A stretch of 64,000 nucleotides of DNA from JBBPZK01 sp965219175 (GCA_965219175.1 CBDCNI010000001.1:186001-250000), one strand, 5' to 3'; positions 1-8,451 are shown, numbered from the stretch's first letter. The notes: a model not told the origin generated them from the letters alone. Made by a program: numbers and translations.

Positions 1-1
1 T

Positions 2-295
2 TTCCTCCACTACTGGGAAGACCCCGAGGCACGCCGCCTGGAGTACCAGTTCATGGTCGGCCCCGAGCTTATGGTCGCCCCCGTCCTGGACCCTGGAGAG
101 AAGAGGGTAAAAGCCTACCTGCCGCGCGGCCGTTGGGTTCACCTGTGGTCGGGCGTGACCCACGGCTCTCCCGAGAGAGGCGTACACCTGAAGGTTGATG
201 CGCCGGTTGGGGAGCCGGCTGTCTTCTACCAGGAAAGCTCAGAGGCCGGCCGCCGTTTTAGGGAAGAGCTAGAAAGACAGGGGATTATCTACTAG
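2..295 (+). CDS. GH31 family alpha-glycosidase, C-terminal fragment (candidate sulfoquinovosidase)
   Basis: The gene enters from the left edge; only the last 97 residues are visible. The segment YQFMVGPELMVAPVL followed by a beta-strand region with WVHLWSG is the usual C-terminal part of the GH31 barrel and its distal beta-domain. GH31 enzymes hydrolyse terminal alpha-glycosides with retention. The catalytic Asp residues and the sugar-binding residues lie outside the window, so substrate cannot be read from this piece. It ends 2 bp from the convergent stop of an isomerase gene that belongs to a probable sulfolactate/sulfoquinovose operon, which makes sulfoquinovosidase (release of sulfoquinovose from sulfolipid glycosides) the favoured inference. 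An ordinary alpha-glucosidase or xylosidase remains possible. Confidence 0.75.
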   Translation, partial: FLHYWEDPEARRLEYQFMVGPELMVAPVLDPGEKRVKAYLPRGRWVHLWSGVTHGSPERGVHLKVDAPVGEPAVFYQESSEAGRRFREELERQGIIY

Positions 296-297
296 CT

Positions 298-1653
298 TCA
301 TTCCACCCAATCGAGGCCGGTTTGCCGGGCGAAGCGGCGCAGGAGCGAAGCATTGTGTCCGGGGAAGACGGCCAAATGATGTGGCATCCCGGCGTGGCAG
401 AGTTCCTCGAACCACGCGTACACATCGCGGTCCGGGACTTCCACGAGGCCGTTGGTGCCGGGTAGAGGACGCCGGGGCTGGATGGTCTTTGCGTCGTGGG
501 CCATCAGGTGGTAGCGGCCGTCGCAGCGCCAGAGCCTGAAGATCGTGACGGGCTCGTCAGCCCTCAGGTTGGCGTCGACGACGAGCGGCTTCGGGACGTT
601 GAAGTGCTGTGCGAGACGAGGGCCGTGGTCGCTTCCAATAGGGTCGCACATGGTCAGGGGGGCGTTGCCGGGGTGCCAGAGGGTGAGGGTCTCCCGGTCG
701 TGCTCCAGCCAGTCGGATAGGTAGCCGGGACCGGGACTGAGCAACTCCCCGATCAAGCAAGACAAAGCTCCGTCCACGTCGCCTTCCATCGCGTTTGGGT
801 AACCTTCGGTGGTGAGGCGCACCATCGCGAGATACGCCCACTGCCCGACCACGTTCGGCAACTCGGGCCAACAGCGGATCGCGAAAGCATCCAGGCTCTC
901 TTCTCCGGCGAGCTGCCTCATCGCCAGGTAGTAGCGCGAGTTTACGTTCAGGTCTTCCTCCGCCACGTTCTCGAAGGGGAGCCCCAGTTCCAGCACCTGC
1001 TTCACGTCATCCCGAACGGCCTCTTCTGGTATGTCATTGGTGCTGTCTATGAACTCTTGAAGCCCGAAGTGGTGTAGCTGCACGCCGAGCGCCGAGTCGA
1101 GGTCGAAGGGGTCCGGGTGCATGTCGATGAAACCGGGAGCATGGTAGCCGACCAGGCCGACCTTGGCGCTCTTCAGACGGCGTGTCGCCACGCAGACCCG
1201 GATGGCTTCGTCGAGATCCCTTTGCAACCGCTCGTTATCGGGTGCGCCGTAGACGACCTCGAAGGGACGGTGGAGCTGCCTTAAGGTGGCGGCGAAGACG
1301 TGGGTCCCGACCAGTGAGCAGGAGCTGACCGTCTCTCCTTCCTGCCGCTCGAGCGTCGCCCACAAGATGACCGGCCCGTCCCAGAGCTGGGCCATAACCG
1401 GGGCCAGGCGACCGTCACCCATCGTCGGCTGGAGTGCTACCAGCGCCTCGCATTTTTCCTCGCGGCATCGCGCCACGGCCTTGCGCAGCGACGCGTCGTC
1501 CACCACCGTCTCGGGGATGAAGGTCTCGTAGGTAGAGGCTTTCAAGAAGCCCTGGACGTTTTCCGTGACCTCCCGATTCCACTCCTGGTCGAAGCCGGGC
1601 CGCTTGCGCCCGAGGAACACGACACCCAATTTTGTATTATTGTTGTGAATCAC
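298..1653 (-). CDS. L-fucose/L-arabinose isomerase-fold ketol isomerase (candidate sulfoquinovose isomerase)
   Basis: A 451-residue protein. The segment EGDVDGALS near residue 288, preceded by TTEGYPNAM, and the RCWPELP block match the metal-binding part of the L-fucose isomerase family, which interconverts aldoses and ketoses with a divalent metal. I place the start at a GTG at 1653: it follows a good ribosome-binding site (GGAGAGGAG) and overlaps the stop of the upstream kinase gene as GTGA, implying translational coupling. Reading upstream of this GTG gives only sequence antisense-like to the kinase frame. Coupling to a sugar kinase and to sulfolactate-degrading genes suggests conversion of sulfoquinovose to 6-deoxy-6-sulfofructose. 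That substrate is inferred; the fold differs from E. coli YihS, which is of the AGE family. Confidence 0.78.
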   Translation of the reverse strand: MIHNNNTKLGVVFLGRKRPGFDQEWNREVTENVQGFLKASTYETFIPETVVDDASLRKAVARCREEKCEALVALQPTMGDGRLAPVMAQLWDGPVILWATLERQEGETVSSCSLVGTHVFAATLRQLHRPFEVVYGAPDNERLQRDLDEAIRVCVATRRLKSAKVGLVGYHAPGFIDMHPDPFDLDSALGVQLHHFGLQEFIDSTNDIPEEAVRDDVKQVLELGLPFENVAEEDLNVNSRYYLAMRQLAGEESLDAFAIRCWPELPNVVGQWAYLAMVRLTTEGYPNAMEGDVDGALSCLIGELLSPGPGYLSDWLEHDRETLTLWHPGNAPLTMCDPIGSDHGPRLAQHFNVPKPLVVDANLRADEPVTIFRLWRCDGRYHLMAHDAKTIQPRRPLPGTNGLVEVPDRDVYAWFEELCHAGMPHHLAVFPGHNASLLRRFARQTGLDWVE

Positions 1654-2813
1654 TTCGTAGATCTCCTCTCCAGAGCCGTCGTTGCGTTCGGAGGGTACAC
1701 GGCCAGGTCCTCTCCGACCAGCGGCTCCAGCCACACTCTGAACTCTTCGGGCATCTTGTCGGGTGTACAGATCCATTCTTCGGGTAGCGGCCTCTCGATA
1801 CCGGCTACCCGGTCCAGGGGAACCTCTTCTATCTCTACTTCGTAATGGGGCTTTCCGGTCCTGTGGAGGGCGAGCATCACGCCGGAGCGTCCGGCGCGCA
1901 GGGTTTCAGCGGCCCTGGCTCCGAGCATCCGGGCCTCCCGCCGGTCGCGATCCGAGACGGACAGAGAGTAGCTCCTCTGGCCCATGCCGAGCAACTCGCC
2001 GCGGGCGGGCAGCCCGGTTTCCTCTCTCACCCGGTGCGCCAACTCCCGCGAGACACCGCCGAGGACCGGAGACGCGAGCCCTGTCTCGGTCGTCGTAGGA
2101 ACGAGGCCTTCGCTGACGACGGCGACCGCGTAGCCGTAGGCGCGGTGGGTCTCTCTCACCGAGTCGATAAACTCGTCCGGGTCGAAGGGGCGCTCAGGGA
2201 TGTAGATCAGGTGCGGCGGATCCTCTGGACGTTCTTTGAGGTAGCCGGCGCTCAGGGTGAGCCAGCCGACGTTGCGGCCCATCGTCTCCAGCACTCGCAC
2301 CGACTCGAAGTTACGCATGGATTCCAGGTCCTTGCCGATATCCCGTACCATCGTCGCGACGAACCGGGCGGCGCTGGCGAAGCCGGGCGCGTGGTCCGTC
2401 CCGGCCAGGTCGTTGTCGACGGTCTTCGGGATACCGACGACCGAGAGCGCGTATCCCATTCGACCGGCGGCCCGTTCGAGCTCGCGACAGGCCCACATGG
2501 TCCCGTTTCCACCGATCAGGGCGAGCCCCCGAACGTCTTTTCTCTTGAGGTTGCCGACGTACCGCTCGAAGTCCTCCTCCCGCGACGGCCACCGTCCCGC
2601 CCCGAGCCAGGCGCTGGGCATCGTGGCAATGCGCCGGTAGCGTCCGGCCTGGCCTTCGAGGGCTACAAAACGTTCCTGGTCGAGGCCCTGAAGCCCGTTT
2701 ATGACGCCGTAGACCTTGTGGTCGTGGAGAGCCTCTTCCAGGAAACCGAAGAGGCTCTCGTTCATCACCGCCGTCGGGCCGCCGGCCTGACCGATGGCTA
2801 TCTTTTCAGTCAT
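1650..2813 (-). CDS. 6-phosphofructokinase family (PfkA-type) sugar kinase, candidate 6-deoxy-6-sulfofructose kinase
   Basis: A 387-residue protein of the PfkA fold. Visible motifs are the N-terminal GQAGGPTAVMNES, LIGGNGTM near residue 100 (donor binding) and GIPKTVDNDLAGTDHAPG near 130-147, holding the catalytic TVDND. These enzymes phosphorylate the C1 hydroxyl of a fructose phosphate using ATP or PPi; the donor is not certain here. Asn rather than Asp in GGNGT is a departure from the common GGDG. The gene sits 34 bp after the solute-binding protein gene and overlaps the isomerase gene by 4 bp. In this operon a kinase acting on sulfofructose to give sulfofructose-1-phosphate is the likely job. 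E. coli does that step with YihV, a ribokinase-fold enzyme, so this would be a different solution. Ordinary phosphofructokinase is the alternative. Confidence 0.8.
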   Translation of the reverse strand: MTEKIAIGQAGGPTAVMNESLFGFLEEALHDHKVYGVINGLQGLDQERFVALEGQAGRYRRIATMPSAWLGAGRWPSREEDFERYVGNLKRKDVRGLALIGGNGTMWACRELERAAGRMGYALSVVGIPKTVDNDLAGTDHAPGFASAARFVATMVRDIGKDLESMRNFESVRVLETMGRNVGWLTLSAGYLKERPEDPPHLIYIPERPFDPDEFIDSVRETHRAYGYAVAVVSEGLVPTTTETGLASPVLGGVSRELAHRVREETGLPARGELLGMGQRSYSLSVSDRDRREARMLGARAAETLRAGRSGVMLALHRTGKPHYEVEIEEVPLDRVAGIERPLPEEWICTPDKMPEEFRVWLEPLVGEDLAVYPPNATTALERRSTK

Positions 2814-2847
2814 CAGTAGCTTTTCCGATGAAAGAGCGCACGGAACG

Positions 2848-4197
2848 CTATGACTTGCTGACGATGTTCTTTAGCTTTTCCTCCAGCGTGCCCAGCGCCT
2901 CTTTTGTCGGTACATTTCCCTTGAGGGCGCTGTTGAACTCCTGCGCCATCTCAAGTGACATGTCCGCGTAGTATGGCGAGCGCGGGCGGGGCTTGGTGCT
3001 CTTCAGGACTTCCTTAGCCAGGGCGGCGACCGGCACCTTGTTCAGGATCTCCTTGTCCTGGTAGAGGTTCTGGCGGGTCGGCATCGTCGCGGTCCCGAGG
3101 GTGTAGGTCTTTTGCTGTTCGGGGGCGGACATGAACTTGATGAACGTCCAGATATGGTCCAGCTTGCCCTTCGACTGGGCGTTGACCATGAAGTTCCAGC
3201 CACCGAGGCAGCTCACGCTGTTCTTGCTCTCATCCGCGACCGGCAGGCGCGCGATGCCTACTTGATCCTGCTTCACCTTGGAGAGTTTTGGATCCGCCAG
3301 GAGTCCGTAGACGAAGGTCCAGTTACGCATGAAAATAACGTCGCCGTTGGTAAAGGTTCCCTGGGAGTCTTGCGTAGTGTAGTCAGTGTTCGCCCGTGGG
3401 GCGATATTGTCAGTGATCATGCTCCGCCGCAACTTGAGCCCCTCCACGGAACTCGGGCTTTTTACAACCACTTTGTCACCTTGCAGGACGTCGCCACCAG
3501 CGTTCCAGATCCACTCCAGGGCGTCCGCGACGCCGCCTTCATCCTGGCTCCCCTGGAAGACGTAGCCGTACTTGGTACCGGAGTCGGACCTTATCTTACG
3601 GACCATGCTCTTCATCTCGTCCCAGGTCTTGGGCGGTGAGTCGAAACCGCTTTTTTTGAGGAGGTCCTTACGGTAGTAGAACATCCCGGCGTCGGTGAAC
3701 CATGGTACACCCCAGGTCTTGCCCTTGTATTCTAGGGACTGCACGGGGCCGCTGAGGAAATCTTTTTTCATGGAGTTGGTAAAACGGTCGGAGAGGTCGA
3801 GGATCCAACCCTGCGCCGCGAACTGCGCCGGCCAGATCACATCCCCGGCGATCACGTCTATGTCCGACTGCCCGGACTGCAACTGGGTCTTTACCTGATC
3901 GAAGTAGTCGCTGCTGGCGGCCGGCATCTTGCGCCACCGAACTTTTATCTTGCCCTTGTTCTGCTTGTTGAACTTGTCGATGAGCTTCTGCAAGGTCCCC
4001 GACTGCTCCGTCGCGTAGGAGAAGATGAGACTCTTGCTCCCTCCCCCACCCTGACTACCGCCGCCACAACCGGAGATCCCGACCAAGCCCGCTCCCGCGA
4101 GCCCCGCCCCACCCAACTCCAGGAACCTCCTCCGGCTGATCTTCTTCCCGGCGGAGCTTCCGGCGGAGTCTACTCCCCCTCTATCTTGATCGACCAT
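2848..4197 (-). CDS. Extracellular solute-binding lipoprotein of a sugar ABC transporter (family 1, Tat-exported)
   Basis: A 449-residue precursor. The N-terminus holds a twin-arginine motif (SRRRFLELGG), a hydrophobic stretch and a lipobox ending ISGC, so it is probably exported folded by Tat and lipid-anchored outside the membrane. The mature part resembles the MalE/UgpB-like sugar-binding family (YATEQSG at the start, NGDVIFMRNWTF, and a terminal helix region). The start at 4197 is preceded by AAGGAG. No permease or ATPase genes for it lie in the window; they may be beyond the left edge. It is encoded between the sulfolactate dehydrogenase and kinase genes, so uptake of sulfoquinovose or its glycosides is the inferred function. 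The ligand cannot be read from the sequence. Confidence 0.85.
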   Translation of the reverse strand: MVDQDRGGVDSAGSSAGKKISRRRFLELGGAGLAGAGLVGISGCGGGSQGGGGSKSLIFSYATEQSGTLQKLIDKFNKQNKGKIKVRWRKMPAASSDYFDQVKTQLQSGQSDIDVIAGDVIWPAQFAAQGWILDLSDRFTNSMKKDFLSGPVQSLEYKGKTWGVPWFTDAGMFYYRKDLLKKSGFDSPPKTWDEMKSMVRKIRSDSGTKYGYVFQGSQDEGGVADALEWIWNAGGDVLQGDKVVVKSPSSVEGLKLRRSMITDNIAPRANTDYTTQDSQGTFTNGDVIFMRNWTFVYGLLADPKLSKVKQDQVGIARLPVADESKNSVSCLGGWNFMVNAQSKGKLDHIWTFIKFMSAPEQQKTYTLGTATMPTRQNLYQDKEILNKVPVAALAKEVLKSTKPRPRSPYYADMSLEMAQEFNSALKGNVPTKEALGTLEEKLKNIVSKS

Positions 4198-4256
4198 TGA
4201 CCTTACTCCTTTCCCTTGCTTTTCCCAAAATCCAACGCTACCGTGCATTCGCGGCC

Positions 4257-5294
4257 CTACCACGCCACGTCATACTCTCGCGCAAGCATTTCCAACTCTT
4301 CCCGGACAGCGGCCGGCAATACCAAGCCCCTCTCCGAGTTCTCCAGGAAAGCCCTGTAACGCCGCTCCCCCGGATACAGAACCTCTGTCTCCCCGGCGGG
4401 AGGAACGGCTTTGACCTCCGCGAGTAGTTGGTCCACGTGCTCGTAATAATCTTCTGCCTGCATCCAGCGAGATACGTCCAGGAGTATGAAGTTGTGGCCC
4501 ACGTTGGCCGCAGATTCGCCATCCGCGTAGATACTGCCCACGTGCGGCCCGAATGCCGCGCCGGAGAGCACCCCGGACATCATCTCCACGGCAAACGCCA
4601 GCGCGTAACCCTTCGCCCCGCCGAGCGGGAGCATGGCTCCCTTCAGAGCCGAGGCCGGGTCGGTCGTCTCCTTTCCTTCCTCATCTATAGCCCAGCCTTC
4701 GGGGATCTCTACTCCTTCTTTGTTCGCGAGGATGATCTTGCCGCGGGCGACGACGCTGGAGGACATGTCCACGATCACCGGCGGCCCACTCCTGGTCGGG
4801 AAGCCGAACGCTATCGGGTTGGTGCCGAAGTATGCCTCCTTCCCACCCCACGGCGCTATCCCCAGCGGCGTGTTCGTCGTGGCGATGAGCGCCATACCCT
4901 CCCGGCAGGCCATCTGGCAGTAGTAGGCGGCCGTCCCGAAGTGGTTGCTGTTCCGGGCGCCGATACCCACTATGCCGGTCTCTCTCGCGACCGGCACGGC
5001 CTCGTTCAGGGCGCGGCGTGAGACTACCTGGCCCAATCCATTGTCCCCATCCACCCGCAATACGGAGCCCGAACGCTCGACCCGGACCTCCGGACGTGCG
5101 GAGATCCTACCTTCCTCCAGCCGCCGGACGTAAATGCCGAGACGGCTGATCCCATGACTGTCAGCCCCTTCCAGGTTGGCCCGGACCAACGAATCCGCCG
5201 CGAAAGCGGCGTCTTCCCCCGGCACGCCAAGCCGCGCCAGCACCTCCTCGCAGAAGTTCCTAAGCCTTGCCGGATCTTGGCGTGCGTTGGTCAT
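4257..5294 (-). CDS. comC: LDH2/malate dehydrogenase-family oxidoreductase, candidate (R)-sulfolactate dehydrogenase (ComC-like)
   Basis: A 345-residue protein of the NAD(P)-dependent LDH2/MDH2 family, unrelated to classical lactate dehydrogenase. Family marks seen are GADSHGISR near residue 43, GARNSNHFG near 105-113 and GTNPIAFGFPT. The start at 5294 follows GAGGAG; the first bases lie just inside the end of the upstream slcC-like gene. The family contains the ComC (R)-sulfolactate dehydrogenases, which use NAD(P)(H) to interconvert sulfopyruvate and (R)-sulfolactate. Next to an SlcC-like enzyme and SuyAB this fits the two-dehydrogenase epimerisation of sulfolactate described in Chromohalobacter salexigens. 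Other LDH2 substrates (malate, ureidoglycolate, 2,3-diketogulonate) are possible without this context. Confidence 0.75.
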   Translation of the reverse strand: MTNARQDPARLRNFCEEVLARLGVPGEDAAFAADSLVRANLEGADSHGISRLGIYVRRLEEGRISARPEVRVERSGSVLRVDGDNGLGQVVSRRALNEAVPVARETGIVGIGARNSNHFGTAAYYCQMACREGMALIATTNTPLGIAPWGGKEAYFGTNPIAFGFPTRSGPPVIVDMSSSVVARGKIILANKEGVEIPEGWAIDEEGKETTDPASALKGAMLPLGGAKGYALAFAVEMMSGVLSGAAFGPHVGSIYADGESAANVGHNFILLDVSRWMQAEDYYEHVDQLLAEVKAVPPAGETEVLYPGERRYRAFLENSERGLVLPAAVREELEMLAREYDVAW

Positions 5295-5302
5295 GCTACT
5301 CC

Positions 5303-6250
5303 TCAACCCACCACGCACAGCGACGGCTCGCCCCGGAGCACTTTCAACACTTCCCGCGCCACCATCACGGAGGTGTTGACCTGAGCTTCTTCCGTGAGCC
5401 CGGCGGTGTGCGGGGTCAGGACGACGTTCTCCTGTTCTAGCAGCGGGCTGTCGGCCGGGACCGGCTCCTGCTCCAATACGTCCAGCACCGCCCCGCCGAT
5501 GAGTCCTTCATCCAGGGCGCGGCACAGGTCCACTTCGTCTATTACACCGCCGCGCGACGTGTTGATCAACCACGCATCCTGCTTCATCTTCCGGAGGGTC
5601 GGCAGCGAGAACAGACCGCGAGTACCGGGATTCAAAGGCACGTGCAGGCTCACGAAGTCCGACGCTTCCAACAAGTCGTCGAGATTCATCAATTCTACTC
5701 CGGTCTCGATCACAGGATAATCGTAGGGCGCGACGTAAGGATCGTACCCGACGACCCGCATCCCGAAGGCGTCCGCACGCCTGGCGACCCTTTGCGCTAT
5801 CTCTCCAACCCCGACGAGACCCAGGGTCTTGCCGTGAATTTCCGTGCCGGTGAAGCGCCTCCGGTCCCAGTTGCCAGCCCGCACGTCGTCGTTCGCCTCG
5901 CGGAGTGTCCTCGAAAGGTCGAGCATCGCCGCCACTACGTACTCCGCCACCGCCACGGCGTTCGCGTTGCGCGCGAAGACCACCGGTACGCTGCGGGCGC
6001 GGGCGGCGTCGAGATCTATGTTGTCGAGACCCACGCCGAGGCGGCCGACCGCCCCGAGAGACTCCCCGCTATGTAGCAGCGCGGCGTCCACGATAGTCTG
6101 ATTCCGGACGATCAGGGCGTCGGCGGTTTCGACTTTCTTCCGCAGCGCTTCGGGATCACGCCACAGATCGGGGTCGTACTCCACATCGGCGGAGGCTTCG
6201 AGTTCCGCCAGACCTTCCGGCCAGATCAACTCTGCGACCACCACCCTCAT
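5303..6250 (-). CDS. slcC: D-isomer-specific 2-hydroxyacid dehydrogenase, candidate (S)-sulfolactate dehydrogenase (SlcC-like)
   Basis: A 315-residue NAD-dependent dehydrogenase. The Rossmann motif is GLVGVGEIAQRVA, and the catalytic set is visible as Arg233 in NTSRGG, Glu262 in LEQEP and His281 in LTPHTAG. There is no C-terminal ACT domain, so it is not a typical serine-pathway phosphoglycerate dehydrogenase. Its ATG overlaps the stop of the GntR gene (ATGA). SlcC oxidises (S)-sulfolactate to sulfopyruvate, which the ComC partner re-reduces to the (R)-isomer that SuyAB can cleave. The adjacency of this gene to a ComC-like gene and suyAB is the main support for this assignment; substrate is inferred. 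Confidence 0.78.
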   Translation of the reverse strand: MRVVVAELIWPEGLAELEASADVEYDPDLWRDPEALRKKVETADALIVRNQTIVDAALLHSGESLGAVGRLGVGLDNIDLDAARARSVPVVFARNANAVAVAEYVVAAMLDLSRTLREANDDVRAGNWDRRRFTGTEIHGKTLGLVGVGEIAQRVARRADAFGMRVVGYDPYVAPYDYPVIETGVELMNLDDLLEASDFVSLHVPLNPGTRGLFSLPTLRKMKQDAWLINTSRGGVIDEVDLCRALDEGLIGGAVLDVLEQEPVPADSPLLEQENVVLTPHTAGLTEEAQVNTSVMVAREVLKVLRGEPSLCVVG

Positions 6251-6984
6251 CCGTCACCCTCCCGGCTCGTCTCTACATTCGGCGGTATCGCCATCTCCAC
6301 GGACCTCAGATGGGCGAGCATTGCCCAGCGAGCCCCTTCCGGGTTGCGGACCTCTATCTCTCCCAAAACCCGCTCGTGCTCCTCCAGCGAACGCTTCGCG
6401 CGACCGGGTATGTGCAGGGTCTCGCGACGGGCCGTCGCAAGAAGGTCGAGGAGCGTGAGCATCACCCTTACCAGGACCAGGTTCCGCGAGGCTTCGGCGA
6501 TCGCCACGTGGAACCTTGCATCCTTCTCGCTAAGGACCCTCGGATCTTCCGGTTGCGAGTAAGCCTCGTCGAGTATCTTACGCAGTAGTTCCAGGTGATG
6601 AGGGCTCCTCCTACGGGCGGCCCACTCCGCGCCTTGCGCTTCCAGGACTCTTCGGATATCGAACAGGTCCTTGAGACCGGCGCCTTGAACGGGTAGTACG
6701 TTCGAGAGGGTGTCGAGGTGGCCGATCATGTTCTCTTCGCCGGTCGTAACGAAGATACCCGCGCCCCGCCGAACCTGGAGAACGCCGCGTCCGGCGAGGG
6801 TCTTGACGGCATCGCGCACCACGGTGCGGCTGACCCCGAACTGACCGGCCAATTCCCGCTCCGGGGGTAACCGGTCGCCGGGCGCAAGCGCGCCCCCGAT
6901 TATCGCGTCGGAGATCTGGGAGACGATCTCCTCGCTAAGCGCCCGGTTGTCCGGAATCGGACCGAACATGACCCTGCCCGACAT
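6247..6984 (-). CDS. suyR: GntR family (FadR subfamily) transcriptional regulator
   Basis: A 245-residue regulator. A winged helix-turn-helix spans about residues 15-80 (LPPERELAGQFGVSRTVVRDAV), followed by an all-helical FCD effector domain with the metal-site pattern DARFHVAIAEAS and later HERVLGE. It lies inside the operon, overlapping suyB at TAATG and slcC at ATGA, so it is co-transcribed with its targets. A perfect TTTTGGTAGTACCAAAA palindrome between the divergent suyA and aldehyde dehydrogenase promoters has the TGGTA-N-TACCA form typical of FadR-subfamily operators and is its probable binding site. The effector is likely a C3 sulfonate or a sugar intermediate. The name suyR is by analogy of position only. 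Confidence 0.85.
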   Translation of the reverse strand: MSGRVMFGPIPDNRALSEEIVSQISDAIIGGALAPGDRLPPERELAGQFGVSRTVVRDAVKTLAGRGVLQVRRGAGIFVTTGEENMIGHLDTLSNVLPVQGAGLKDLFDIRRVLEAQGAEWAARRRSPHHLELLRKILDEAYSQPEDPRVLSEKDARFHVAIAEASRNLVLVRVMLTLLDLLATARRETLHIPGRAKRSLEEHERVLGEIEVRNPEGARWAMLAHLRSVEMAIPPNVETSREGDG

Positions 6985-8144
6985 TACGCGCTCTGGTAGA
7001 GCTTTGTCATCACGAACTCCCGATGCCCCAGAACCTCGGCCGCCGTCATCCGTCCGTTTACCGTGCGACTCAAATTCTCCATCAGAAGCTCTCCCGCTTC
7101 CGGCAACTTCAGCTCCCTCGAAAGCAACCCGCTTACATCCACGTCTATGTGCTCGGCCATCGCCGCCACGGTCTTCGGGTTGGCCGAGAGCTTTATGACC
7201 GGCTCTATCGGGTTGCCGACGATGTTGCCCTGTCCGGTCGGGAACAAGTGAACCACCGCCCCACCTGCCGCCATCAGCGTCACGAACTCAGCCGCCGCCG
7301 AGGAACTGTCCATAAAGTACAGCCCCGGCCCATCTTCCGGTGCCTCGGCCGGCTCCAGAACCCCGATGACTTCCTTCGTGCCGGTCTTCTCGATATTACC
7401 GAGCGCCTTCTCCTCTATGGTGGAGAGGCCGCCCGCGATGTTCCCCTGCGTCGGCTGCGACCCCAGCAGGTCGGACCCGCGGGCCTCTATCGCCGAGACG
7501 TATGCTTTATAAGTGTCCATGAACTTCTCTTTCAGCTCCGGCGTCGCCATCCTCTCGGCGATCAGGTGCTCCCCACCGGTTAGCTCAGAGGTCTCCCCGA
7601 AAAAGACCGTCGCCCCCTCATCCAGGAGACGGTCCACCACGACCCCGACGGTCGGGCACGAGCCGAGCCCCGTCGTCGTGTCCGACTCACCGCACTTGAT
7701 GCTGACCGTGAGCTCCGAGAGTTCCACCGGCTCCCGGCGCATCTCGGAAGCGTTTTGTACGAACTCTTTCGCCTTCCACGAGGCGCGACGGACAGTCTCC
7801 AGGTCCCCGTATCCCTCGATAGAGAACGCGGCCACGGGCTTGCCGGTCTCGGCTATGCCGTCTGCTATCCTCTTAGTCCAGTTCTCTTCTATCCCGATCA
7901 CGACGACCGCGGCGACGTTCGGGTTGCGTCCGGTCCCGATCATGGTCCGAAAGTGAAGCTCCAGATCCTCGCCGTACTGCAGCCGCCCGTAGGAATGCGG
8001 CAGCGCCAGCGTCCCCTGAATATGAGAAGCGACCGCCTCGCACGCCGCGTTGGAGATGTCATCCACCGGCAGGATTATCACGTGGTTTCGTACTCCGACC
8101 CGGCCGTCCTCACGCCTGTATCCGTAGAGATCCACAACTACCAC
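6984..8144 (-). CDS. suyB: (2R)-sulfolactate sulfo-lyase large subunit (SuyB; UxaA/GarD C-terminal family)
   Basis: A 386-residue protein of the altronate/galactarate dehydratase C-terminal family. Marks are GYRREDGRVGVRN at the N-terminus, CGESDTTTGLGSCPTVG near residue 155 and SQPTQGNIAGGLSTIEEKALG near 230. SuyAB splits (R)-sulfolactate into pyruvate and sulfite and is iron-dependent in characterised cases. The likely GTG start at 8144 overlaps the last codons of suyA. The separate small SAF-domain gene directly upstream, together with SlcC- and ComC-like genes downstream, favours SuyB over altronate dehydratase, whose SAF domain is normally fused to the UxaA core. Confidence 0.82.
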   Translation of the reverse strand: MVVVDLYGYRREDGRVGVRNHVIILPVDDISNAACEAVASHIQGTLALPHSYGRLQYGEDLELHFRTMIGTGRNPNVAAVVVIGIEENWTKRIADGIAETGKPVAAFSIEGYGDLETVRRASWKAKEFVQNASEMRREPVELSELTVSIKCGESDTTTGLGSCPTVGVVVDRLLDEGATVFFGETSELTGGEHLIAERMATPELKEKFMDTYKAYVSAIEARGSDLLGSQPTQGNIAGGLSTIEEKALGNIEKTGTKEVIGVLEPAEAPEDGPGLYFMDSSSAAAEFVTLMAAGGAVVHLFPTGQGNIVGNPIEPVIKLSANPKTVAAMAEHIDVDVSGLLSRELKLPEAGELLMENLSRTVNGRMTAAEVLGHREFVMTKLYQSA

Positions 8145-8416
8145 CTAGCACTCTTCAAGTTATGGGTGTGCACATAGTCTCCAATCCCGAAACCCTCCGG
8201 CGCCCGGCCGATCACGGTACTGTACTCGATCACCTCTCCTCCACCCCCGCACTCCTCCACCGCGATCTTATGCCCCAGCGGTATGTCACCGTTGGCCGAT
8301 ACATCTACGGTCGAATCGTCATCCATATACACTCCGGTCACCGATTCACCACCCTCGATGTCCGAAGTCGCCACCCCCACATGATCTCCACGCTTGTGGA
8401 TCAAAAACTTATGCAA
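8138..8416 (-). CDS. suyA: (2R)-sulfolactate sulfo-lyase small subunit (SuyA; SAF domain)
   Basis: A 92-residue SAF-domain protein, first gene of the minus-strand operon. The N-terminus HKFLIHKRGDHVGVATSDI and the later block IPLGHKIAVEE ending in GDYVHTHNLKS are typical of the small subunit of sulfolactate sulfo-lyase and of the N-terminal domain of altronate dehydratases. I choose a TTG start at 8416 because it sits 5 bases after a strong GAGAGGAG ribosome-binding site and gives the usual N-terminus. An ATG at 8434 would put the ribosome-binding region inside the operator palindrome and add six atypical residues. It pairs with SuyB to release sulfite from sulfolactate. Confidence 0.82.
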   Translation of the reverse strand: MHKFLIHKRGDHVGVATSDIEGGESVTGVYMDDDSTVDVSANGDIPLGHKIAVEECGGGGEVIEYSTVIGRAPEGFGIGDYVHTHNLKSARW

Positions 8417-8434
8417 AAGCTCCTCTCCTCTCAT

Positions 8435-8451
8435 TTTTGGTAGTACCAAAA
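8435..8451. promoter_or_regulatory. 17-bp perfect palindromic operator, probable GntR/FadR-family site
   Basis: TTTTGGTA-G-TACCAAAA is a perfect inverted repeat around 8443. It lies between the suyA ribosome-binding site and the suyA promoter, so a bound repressor would block the leader. TACCA half-sites recur at 8444, 8456 and 8466 (spacings 12 and 10 bp, about one helical turn), suggesting cooperative binding. It matches the TGGTA-N-TACCA form known for FadR-subfamily regulators; the regulator is encoded in the same operon. Confidence 0.75.

Noticed and set aside
1845..2819. Plus-strand frame opposite the PFK-type kinase gene
   Set aside because: Composition is that of an antisense shadow; the opposite frame has complete PfkA motifs.
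6984..8416. Altronate dehydratase (UxaA) split into two genes
   Set aside because: The separate SAF subunit, SlcC/ComC-like neighbours and sulfosugar genes fit SuyAB; no uronate isomerase or reductase is nearby. Not fully excluded.
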